Below are positions 51,200-61,800 of a DNA stretch of 64,000 bases, piece by piece; position 1 is the stretch's first letter, and each line of letters starts with the position of its first letter. The stretch spans positions 34,977,501 to 35,041,500 of the forward strand of contig JARKIP010000005.1 in NCBI GenBank assembly GCA_029990175.1, given 5' to 3'. Under the pieces are notes generated by a model that saw only the letters and a program-made list of their open reading frames with translations, ran no database searches and had not been told where the DNA came from. The translations under genes and the position numbers were made by a program. This DNA is from Petunia secreta (Eukaryota; Streptophyta; Magnoliopsida; Solanales; Solanaceae).

Positions 51200-52179
51200 A
51201 AGGCTCGGGTTTCGTTCTTACGAATCCACGATCCTTGTTCATCTTATCTTTACTTTATTGTTATTGTGTTTATGTTCTTGAGAAAAGAAGAAAAACAAAA
51301 AAATTGAAAAAGTGAAAATTACAAAAAAAATTCATATTGTGGATTGGATTTGATGATTCCTTTGGTGTTTGATATTGGGAATTGATCTATGACGATTACC
51401 CATTGATTTGGTACCCTTGTTACATGATTTGGTGTTGAAAATCACAAGTTAGAAAAATCAAAACCCCAAAATTGAAAAACCCTAGAATTTGATTGAAATT
51501 TCTTGATTTGGATTCGTTATGGATTGGGTGTTGTTATAAATCATTGGGGATTGATTAGAGTAGTTGAAAACACCATTGGGTACCTTCGGATTGGGAAAAA
51601 ACACCTTGGAACATCGAAATTTGGTTGCAAAAGGGCCAAAAACCCGTTTTCGGACCGTGCTGTGAAGCCCAGTAGGCGGACCGCCTACTCCTAAGAGGTG
51701 GACCGCCTCTTTTCATGCTACTCTCTTGATTTTGAGTAGGCGGGGCGCCCCTTTTACAGAGGTGGACCGCCCACTCCTGGGAGGCCTCCGTTTGGCTTCG
51801 TTTCGTGTCTTTTTGTGTTCCGTTTGCTTCCGTACCTCTTGGTTAGTGTTTCTAAGGTATTAGTCCTACTTTATTAACACTAATCTTTGATTCCTTAGGG
51901 TGTTGTGTGTCTTGGAGTATTCACTTAAAGTCGTAGATCTTGCTTGCTTCAAGTGCGCACTAAATTAGCTTCCGTACATCGAGTCACCTAAATTCCATTC
52001 CGGGCCTTTACTTGGATATACTAGTTGATTGATCTTACCATTGTGGTTCCTAAAAGAGATAAAGGCATCTTTGGGTGGGGGTTTGGGAGAGTGCACACTA
52101 AAAAGAGTGTTGAGAGCCACCACCAAAGGTAAGGGAGAGCAAGTGAGGTTGTTTATACTAACCTTTGCACTTTCTTAAC
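51200..52179 (+). other. Element 2 leader with palindrome cluster and candidate intron end
   Basis: No supported coding frame. The first part matches the element 1 leader. At 51671-51790 the LTR motif returns: AGTAGGCGGACCGCCTACT at 51671-51689 (9-bp arms), two GGTGGACCGCC and one GGCGGGGCGCC. Near the 3' end, AAAG/GTAAGG (donor-like, 52125-52134), a perfect TACTAAC branch-point heptamer (52156-52162), and a pyrimidine-rich tract ending CAG at 52190-52192 together outline a possible 64-nt intron spanning the first ATG. Splicing would remove the ATG at 52180, so translation would have to start later. Confidence 0.5.
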
Positions 52180-54947
52180 ATGTCTTTTGCAGGTACAAGG
52201 AGCCATAAGGGAGGTTTGGAGGGAAGTAGGAGTGGTGAGAAAGGTGTAAGTGAGAGGGAGTTAGTTGAAGCCTACCTTCCGAGCCTCTTGGCTCAAATAG
52301 AGGCAATGGACACTAGGGTCCAACACTTGGAGGATGAGATGAAAGACAATGAGGCCGAGGGAAGAGATGGTATGAGTTGCACTATAGGTTATGGTATTGC
52401 TAGTAGTGGTGAAATGAGGAAGTACCCAACTAGTGTTGGTACTATTGATGGGATGTGTAAAGGGCATTACCTAGATGAATTCATGAGGGAAAGAATGTGG
52501 TGTCAATTCGTAGTGAGCCTTAATGGGAATCATGGGTATGTGCTTCAAGTGGATAATTGTGAAGCAAGTTGGATTAGCCATCTTGTAGTGCGAAGGTTGG
52601 GAATAGCTTGTGTTGATGGAATGGCCAGGGTAGTTATTTCACAAAGGAACTTTGAAGAAGAAGTGGAGCGCAAAGTAGGCCCTTTAGTGGGATGTGATGT
52701 TATGTTGGGAAAGCCTTGGCTCTCCAATAGATACTTCAAGATCGCACAAGAAGTTGTGGATGGCTACCGTGTTCAAGCACAAGGGAAGTTTCAAATCCTT
52801 TTTCTTAGGAAAGAAGGAATACAACCAAGCACACCCATGAACATGAGAAGTGGTGGGACACCAATGAGGAGAAGCCCTATGCTCCAAAGAGTGCAATCAA
52901 GAAGCCCTATGAACATGAGAAGTAGTGGGACACCATTGAAGAGAAATCCTACACTCACAATCAATGGTGGGACTAGTGCAAAAAGAGAGTTGACATATGT
53001 CAACAAGGTGAGCCCCGAACCACAAGATCCAAAGCAAAGTGGTTCACCTACAAAGAAGAAAGAGACATCAAGTGATGAGTCTCTTAGTCCTAGATTCCGG
53101 GTTGATGTTAGAAGTCCACCTACTCCGGCTATGGGTATTCTTGGGCCTCGTCCCAACTCACCCGAATTTGAGAGCAAAAGATTGAGAGGAGTAAGGGAGT
53201 GACCGGTGACATTCCTCGAGTGGAAAAAGGAGAGGATGTGATGAGTGATGTGAGTGGGATGTCACCACCCGAATCTACACCCGACCTTGAAAAGAAAATG
53301 AGGGAAAAGAAAGAGGGAAAAAGAATTGTAAAGAGTGAGGACACCCCTTATTCTAACCCTAACCCTTTATCTTTTTCTTCTACTTGTGTGACTTCTTGTG
53401 TAGGAACTCTTGAAGGCAAGCCAATGGAGCCTCAATCATCTTCCAAGATGGAAGGACAAGGTGAAGAAACTCTTCAATTTGAGCTTCAAGGTGAAGAGAC
53501 AATCCATGACATTTCAAATGCATTGAGTAAGCAAGATGGCCACTTAGAGGTAAGTGATAGTTCTTCCCTTGAACATGTTACTTCCTTGTCTTATGGTAGT
53601 GTTTGTGGTAACTCAACACTAGTTGATGATTTGTATGATTACAATGTGTTTGCCACTAGTGTAGAGTCAAATGGTCAACTTGTGTGTGATTGTGAACCAC
53701 TAGTTGAGAGGGATGATAAGCCACATCATGATGTGAGCTCGGTTTTCATTGAACCTCTCATTAGTGAAGAATGTGTAGTTGACCCTATTTGTGATCCTTG
53801 TTATGACACTCCGCCTATATTTGATAAAGAGGAAGATGAGTTGAATGAATACCCTACCCTCTCCCTTGATGAATTGCTTGATAATGGTGGGCCTATGTGT
53901 TGTAGTGAGGTTTGTAGTGACCTTGAGGAGTCCCTAGTGAATGAGATGGATCGAATTGTTTTCAATGACTCCTCGGGTGAGAGTGAAGAACCTAGTCTTG
54001 ATACCATGTTTTTGGATAACCATGAATTTGAAGTGCATGCTTTTACATTTCCATTGTGTGTACATGATCTCATTTGTGGTAGCGAATTGTATCGGACTAG
54101 GATTGGCAATAGAATAGAACCTCCATGGTTTGAAAAGTTAGACTCTATGGATGATCCATTGTTTGGAACTCCAAGTGGGATGAGTGGTCTTGATTTTGGT
54201 TGTGTTAAACCATCTTCTAGTAGTCCTAACCTTCATTGTGTGGACTATAATGATGAAGGGCCAATTTTGGAGACCTTCCTTTGGAGTTTGGCTAGTGAGG
54301 AAGATTGTCTTGGAGTTGGAATGGGAGGAGGAGAAGTCACTCTTGATGTGTGTAAGAGTGCTTCCAAGAAGGGGAGTGGAGTATTCGATGTTAGTTGTCG
54401 CTTGAATTATGTTGCTTACTCCATTCCATATGTTGATCACACCTTGAGTGTTGAGCATGCCAAAGCTCGATGTGATGACCATAAGCTTGGAGGTCATAAG
54501 GAACTTAGTTGCTTAATCTTGCATGTTCCATATCTTATTTATCTCTTTGCTTGTTATGGTAGTGAGTACTTGTCGTTGTTGAGCCAAGAACTTGTTGTTT
54601 CCTTTGGGAACATAAGCTTTTTGATTAGTATTGATGCTTGGCTCTATCATAAAAGTGTGATTTTCACATCACTTGTACTCACTCTTGTTGGACTTTCCTA
54701 CTCTTGTAGTGGGAAGTTTTGGTGTGTTCTTATTGGGCTTAGGGATCATAGGAATTTTAATGGCTTGATCTTGCATATTCTCTATCCTATTGATCTCCTT
54801 GATGAATCATGCATTGAGTGTACCCATTGGGGAAGCCAAGTGCTTGTTGTTTTCTTCGGAAACATGTGCTTTATCATTGTTATTGATGCTTGGCTATACC
54901 ATAAGAGTGTGTTTTCCCACACTTTTGACACTAACCTACTCTTGTAG
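52180..54947 (+). pseudogene. Element 2 accessory ORF, one-base deletion splits it
   Basis: The ATG at 52180 opens a frame of 340 codons ending at TGA 53200-53202. Homology to element 1 then continues in another frame to TAG 54945-54947. Compared with element 1, one A is missing near 53172 (in the codons around PNSPEFE), which causes the break. Residues 30-55 are coiled-coil-like (LPSLLAQIEAMDTRVQHLEDEM in part). Residues 120-205 resemble a plant Ty3 protease (VDNCEASWISHLVVRRLGI, GCDVMLGKPWLSN), but the catalytic D-S/T-G is DNC. Residues 225-275 hold two SPMNMRS-GTP basic repeats. The rest is the shared region with DLYDYNVFATSV, DPCYDTPPIFDK and IDAWLYHKSV. Function is unknown; a Gag-protease-derived accessory protein is the best guess. 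Confidence 0.78.
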
Positions 54948-54985
54948 TGGGAAGCTTTGTTTGTGCTTGTTTTGAATGTAGGCTT
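54511..54985 (+). repeat. Internal tandem duplication at the 3' end of the element 2 ORF
   Basis: Two diverged units start at about 54511 (GCTTAATCTTGCATGTTCC) and 54763 (GCTTGATCTTGCATATTCT). Both contain LVV-FGN, IDAWLYHKSV and CTCTTGTAGTGGGAAG. In the second unit the TAG of CTCTTGTAGTGG is the stop codon; in the first it is read in another frame as Cys-Ser. Element 1 has only one unit, so the duplication is specific to the element 2 lineage. Confidence 0.75.
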
Positions 54986-55016
54986 GATGGTTTGATTTCG
55001 AGGACGAAATCCTTTC

Positions 55017-55029
55017 AAGAAGGGGAGGA
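55017..55029 (+). promoter_or_regulatory. Element 2 polypurine tract
   Basis: AAGAAGGGGAGGA directly precedes the 3' LTR at 55030. It is identical to the tract of element 1. Confidence 0.92.
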
Positions 55030-55836
55030 TGATAAGATCCAAATTGGAGCCAAAGCGCCAACCATCAAGAGCCAAGCATGAGAGCACAAAGGATACAAGG
55101 CAAGGGCACCGGAGGAGGGTTCGAGAGTGATTTGGAGTCATGGACTTGAGCGCCAATGAGGGAGGACCGGCTACGGACCAAGGAGGAACACTTAGAGTCC
55201 ATTTTGAGCCGTTTCCAAGTCTTCCAGGAAGGAGGCGGACCGCCCATTGGACTAGGCGGACCGCCTAGTTGACTACACCTCTCAGGATCTCTGGCCGCCT
55301 ACTGCAGAGGCGGACCGCCCATTTTTCCAGGCTGGGCGCCTACTCTGGGCGCCTACTATTCAGGCGGGGCGCCTAGTGTGCTGAAGGCCTATCCGGGTTT
55401 CCTACTTATTTTGAGTGTAATTCCAACTATAGCCCTAAGTGACATGTATTGTTTTGACTAGACTTAGGGGCTATTTAGACATTTTATTTAGAAGTGTGGT
55501 GAACCTATAAATACCACACTTAGTCATTTATTTCATTTAGCTTGTTTAGATTTGAAGAATAGACTTAGAGTAAGAGAGGCAAGGCCTTCTTCTTTGTAGA
55601 AGCTTGAAGCTTCGGATTATCTCTTCGCTTGGAGCCTATGGAGATCCGTCACTAGTACGGAATCCTTGTATGGTTCAAGTTTCCCTTCCTCTCTCGGATA
55701 ATCAATTCATGGTTTGAATCGTTTATCCATTCTCTTTCTTCTATTTCTATTCTCCCCAATCCCTTACTTTCTTGTTATCTTGTGATTGTTGCTTCCGCAT
55801 TCTTGTTACTTGCTTCCGCGTAATTGGGTCTTATCA
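55030..55836 (+). repeat. Element 2 3' LTR (807 bp)
   Basis: It matches the 5' LTR except for two single-base differences seen by eye and is followed by the target duplication GCACA (55837-55841). The near identity shows very recent integration or recent gene conversion between the LTRs. Confidence 0.96.
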
Positions 55837-58800
55837 GCACACAACCCGAAGCATCGATACAGAGCCCAATAACGATTTGTCATTTTAAATTAGCTTAGGG
55901 CACATAACCCGAAGCATTGATTAAGGGTACACAGCCAGACATCGATTTGTCATTTTAAATTAGCTGAGGGCACACAACCCGAAGCGTCGATTGAGGCTAC
56001 ACAGCTCGATATCGATTTGTCATTTTAAATTAGCTGAGGGCACATAACCAGAAGAGTCGATTGAGGGTACACAGCCCGATATCGATTTGTCATTTTAAAT
56101 TAGTTGAGGGCATACAACCCGAAGTGTCGATTGAGGGTACACAACCCGATATCAATTTGTCATTTTAAATTAGCTGTGGGCTCACAACCCAAAGCGTCGA
56201 TTGAGGAGACACATCCCGATATCGATTTTTCATTTAAATTAGCTGAGGGCACACAACCCGAAGCATCGATTGAGGGTACACATCCCGATATCGATTTGTC
56301 ATTTAAATTAGCTGAGGGCACACAACCCGAAGCATCGACTGAGGGTAAACTGCCCGATATCGATTTGTCATCTAAATTAGCTGAGGCCACACAACCCGGA
56401 GTGTTTATTGAGGGTACCCAACCTAATATCGATTTATCATTTAAATTAGCTGAGGGCACACAACCTGAAGCGTCGATTGAGGGTACACAGCCCGATATCG
56501 ATTTGTCATTTAAATTGGCTGAGCGCACACAACTCGAAGCATCGATACAGAGCCCGATAACGATTTGTCATTTTAAATTAGCTTACAACACATAACCCGA
56601 AGCGTCGATTGAGGGTACACAGCCCGATATCGATTTGTCATTTAAATTAGCTGAGGGCACACAACCCGAAGCGTCGATTGAGGCTACACAGCCCGATATC
56701 GATTTGTCATTTTAAATTAGCTGAGGGCACAGAACCGGAAGCGTCGATTGAGGGTACACAGCCCGATATCGATTTGTCATTTTAAATTAGCTTAGGGCAC
56801 ACAACCCGAAGTATCGATTGAGGGTACACAACCCGATATCAATTTGTCGTTTTAAATTAGCTGTGGGTTCACAACCCAAAGCATCGATTGAGGGTACACA
56901 GCTCGATATCGATTTGTCATTTAAATTAGCTGAGGGCACACAACCCGAAGCATTGATTGAGGCTACACAGCCCGATATCGATTTGTCATTTTAAATTAGC
57001 TGAGGGCACACAACCCGAAGCATCGATACCGAGCCCGATAACGATTTGTCATTTTAAATTAGCTTACGACACATAACCCGAAGCGTCGATTGAGGGTACA
57101 CAGCCCGATATCGATTTGTCATTTAAATTAGCTGAGGGCACACAACCGGAAGCGTCGATTGAGGGTACACAGCCCGATATCGATTTGTCATTTAAATAAG
57201 CTGAGGGCACACAACCCGAAGTGTCGATTGAGGGTACACAGCCCGATATCGATTTGTCATTTAAATTAGCTGAGGGCACACAACCCGAAGCGTCGATTGA
57301 GGCTACACAGCCCGATATCGATTTGTCATTTTAAATTAGCTGAGGGCACAGAACCGGAAGCGAAGATTGAGGGTACACAGCCCGATATCGATTTGTCATT
57401 TTAAATTAGCTGAGGGCACATAACCCGAAGTGTCGATTGAGGGTACACAACCCGATATCAATTTGTCATTTTAAATTAGCTGTGGGCTCACAACCCAAAG
57501 CGTCAATTGAGGGTACACAGCTCGATATCGATTTGTCATTTAAATTAGCTGAGGGCACACTACCCGAAGCGTCGATTAAGGGAAAACAGCCCGTTATCGA
57601 TTTGTCATTTAAATTAGCTGAGGGCACACAACCCGAAGCATCGATTGAGGGTACACATCCCGATATCGATTTGTCATTTAAATTAGCTGAGGGCACATAA
57701 CCCGAAGCATCGACTGAGGGTACACTGCCCGATATCGATTTGTCATCTAAATTAGCTGAGGCCACACAACCCGGAGTGTTGATTGAGGGTACCCAACCTA
57801 ATATCGATTTATCATTTAAATTAGCTGAGGGCACACAACCTGAAGCGTCGATTGAGGGTACACAGCCCAATATCGATTTTTCATTTAAATTGGCTGAGCG
57901 CACACAACCCGAAGCATCGATACAGAGCCCGATAACGATTTGTCATTTTAAATTAGCTTCTGACACATAACCCGTAGTGTCGATTGAGGGTACAAAGCCC
58001 GATATCGATTTGTCATTTAAATTAGCTGAGGGCACACAACCCGAAGCGTCGATTGAGGCTACACAGCCCGATATCAATTTGCATTTTAAATTAGCTGAGG
58101 GCACAGAACCGGAAGCATCGATTTAGGGTACACAACCCGATATCGATTTGTCATTTTAAATTAGCTGAGGGCACACAACCCAAAGTGTCGATTGAGGGTA
58201 CACAACCCGAAATCAATTTGTCGTTTTAAATTAGCTGTGGGCTCACAACCCAAAGCATCGATTGAGGGTACACAGCTCGATATCGATTTGTCATTTAAAT
58301 TAGCTGAGGGAACACAACCCGAAGCGTCGATTGAGGCTACACAGCCCGATATCGATTTTTCATTTCAAATTAGCTGAGGGCACACAACCCGAAGCGTCGA
58401 TTGAGGCTACACAGCCCGATATCGATTTATCATTTTAAATTAGCTGAGGGCACACAACCGGAAGCGTCGATTGAGGGTACACAGCCCGATATCGATTTGT
58501 CATTTAAATTAGCTGAGGGCACACGACCCGAAGCATTGATTGAAGGTACACATCCCGATATCGATTTGTCATTTAAATTAGCTGAGGGCACACAACCCGA
58601 AGCATCGACTGAGGGTACACTAACCGATATCGATTTGTCATCTAAATTAGCTGAGGCCACACAACCCGGAGTGTTGAATGAGGTTACCCAGCCTGATATC
58701 GATTTATCATTTAAATTAGCTGAGGGCACACAACCTGAAGCGTTGGTTGAGGGTACACAGCCCGATATCGATTTGTCATTTAAATTGGCTGAGCGCACAC

Positions 58801-61800
58801 AACCCGAAGCATCGATACAGAGCCCGATAACGATTTGTCATTTTAAATTAGCTTAGGGCACATAACCCGAAGCGTTGATTGAGGGTACACAGCCCGATAT
58901 CGATTTGTCATTTTAAATTAGTTGAGGGCATACAACCCGAAGCATCGATTGAGGGTACACAACCCGATATCAATTTGTCATTTTAAATTAGCTGTGGGCT
59001 CACAACCCAAAGCGTCGATTGAGGGTACACATCCCGATATCGATTTGTCATTTAAATTAGCTGAGGGCACACAACCCGAAGCATCGATTGAGGGTACACA
59101 TTCCGATATCGATTTGTCATTTAAATTAGCTGAGGGCACACAACCCGAAGCATCGACTGAGGGTACACTGCCCGATATCGATTTGTCATCTAAATTAGCT
59201 AAGGCCAAACAACCCGGAGTGTTGATTGAGGGTACCCAACCTGATATCGATTTATCATTTAAATTAGCTGAGGGCACACAACCTGAAGCGTCGATTGAGG
59301 GTACACAGCCCGATATCGATTTGTCATTTAAATTGGCTGAGCGCACACAACCCGAAGCATCGATACAGATCCCGATAATGATTTGTCATTTTAAATTAGC
59401 TTACGACACATAAGCCGAAGCGTCGATTGAGGGTACACAGCCCGATATCGGTTTGTCATTTAAATTAGCTGAGGGCACTCCACCCGAAGCGTCGATTGAG
59501 GCTACACAGCCCGATATCGATTTGTCAGTTTAAATTAGTTGAGGGCACAGAACCGGAAGCGTCGATTGAGGGTACACAGCCCGATATCGATTTGTCATTT
59601 AAATTAGCTGAGGGCACACAACCCGAAGCGTCGATTGACGCTACACAGCCCGATATCGATTTGTCATTTTAAATTAGCTGAGGGCACAGAACCGGAAGCG
59701 TCGATTGAGGGTACACAACCCGATATCGATTTGTCATTTTAAATTAGCTGAGGGCACACAACCCGATGCGTCGATTGAGGCTACACAGCCCGATATAGAT
59801 TTGTCATTTTAAATTAGCTGAGGGCACACAACGTGAAGCGTCGATTGAGGGTACACAGCCCGATATCGATTTGTCATTTAAATTAGCTGAGGGCACACAA
59901 CCCGAAGCATCGATTGAGGGTACACATCCCGATATCGATTTGTCATTTAAATTAGCTGAGGGCACACAACCCGAAGCATCGAGTGAGGGTACACTGGCCG
60001 ATATCGATTTGTCATCTAAATTAGCTGAGGCCACACAACCCGGAGTGTTGATTGAGGGTACCCAACCTAATATCGATTTATCATTTAAATTAGCTGAGGG
60101 CACACAACCTGAAGCGTCGATTGAGGGTACACAGCCCGATATCGATTTTTCATTTTAAATTAGCTGAGGGCACACAACCCGAAGCGTCGATTGAGGCTAC
60201 AAAGCCCGATATCGATTTGTCATTTTAAATTAGCTGAGGGCACATAACCGGAAGCGTCGATTGAGGGTACACAGCCCGATATCGATTTGTCATTTTAAAT
60301 TAGCTGTGGGCTCACAACCCAAAGTGTCAATTAAGGGTACACAGCTCGATATCGATTTGTCATTTAAATTAGCTGAGGGCACACAACCCGAAGCGTCGAT
60401 TGAGGCTACACAGCCCGATATCGATTTGTCATTTTAAATTAGCTGAGGGCACACAACGTGAAGCGTCGATTGAGGGTACACAGCCCGATATCGATTTGTC
60501 ATTTAAATTAGCTGAGGGCACACAACCCGAAGCATCGATTGAGGGTACACATCCCGATATCGATTTGTCATTTAAATTAGCTGAGGGCACACAACCCGAA
60601 GCATCGACTGAGGGTACACTGCCCGATATCGATTTGTCATCTAAATTAGCTGAGGCCGCACAACCCGGAGTGTTGATTGAGGGTACCTAACCTAATATCG
60701 ATTTATCATTTAAATTAGCTGAGGGCTCACAACCTGAAGCGTCGATTGAGGGTACACAGCCCGATATCGATTTATCATTTAAATTGGTTGAGCGCACACA
60801 ACCCGAAGCATCGATACAGAGCCCGATAACGATTTGTCATTTTAAATTAGCTTAGGGCACATAACCCGAAGCGTTGATTGAGGGTACACAGCCCGATATC
60901 GATTTGTCATTTTAAATTAGTTGAGGGCATACAACCCGAAGCGTCGATTGAGGGTACACAACCCGGAGTGTTGATTGAGGGTACCCAACCTAATATCGAT
61001 TTATCATTTAAATTAGCTGAGGGCACACAACCTGAAGCGTCGATTGAGGGTACACAGCCCGATATCGATTTTTCATTTAAATTGGCTGAGCGCACACAAC
61101 CCGAAGCATCGATACAGAGCCCGATAACGATTTGTCATTTTAAATTAGCTTAGGGCACAGAACCGGAAGCGTCGATTGAGGGTACACAGCCCGATATCGA
61201 TTTGTCATTTTAAATTAGCTGTGGGCTCACAACCCAAAGTGTCAATTGAGGGTACACAGCTCGATATTGATTTGTCATTTAAATTAGCCGAGGGCACACA
61301 ACCCGAAGCGTCGATTGAGGCTACACAACCCGATATCGATTTGTCATTTTAAATTAGCTGAGGGCACACAACGTGAAGCGTCGATTGAGGGTACACAGCC
61401 CGATATCGATTTGTCATTTAAATTAGCTGAGGGCACACAACCCGAAGCATCGATTGAGGGTACACATCCCGATATCGATTTGTCATTTAAATTAGCTGAG
61501 GGCACACAACCCGAAGCATCGACTGAGGGTACACTGCCCGATATCGATTTGTCATCTAAATTAGCTGAGGCCACACAACCCGGAGTGTTGATTGAGGGTA
61601 CCCAACCTAATATCGATTTATTATTTGAATTAGCTGAGGGCATACAACCTGAAGCGTCGATTGAGGGTACACAGCCCGATATCGATTTTTCATTTAAATT
61701 GGCTGAGCGCAAACAACCCGAAGCATCGATACAGAGCCCGATAACGATTTGTCATTTTAAATTAGCTTAGGGCACATAACCCGAAGCGATGATTGAGGGT

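Larger units (their letters stand above)
50378..55836 (+). mobile_element. Element 2: complete 5459-bp non-autonomous LTR retrotransposon, very recent
   Basis: LTRs of 807 bp (50378-51184 and 55030-55836) start TGATAAGA and end TCTTATCA, a perfect 8-bp inverted repeat. They differ at only two positions (A/G near 50842, T/A near 51172). A GCACA duplication flanks the insertion. A TGGTATCAGAGC primer site and an AAGAAGGGGAGGA polypurine tract are in place. The 3845-bp interior encodes only the accessory protein, with a decayed protease-like region and no RT or integrase. The FEDEIL-type chromovirus pol end (TTCGAGGACGAAATCCTTTC at about 54997) precedes the polypurine tract, as in element 1. The two elements belong to one family but not one subfamily. 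Confidence 0.96.
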
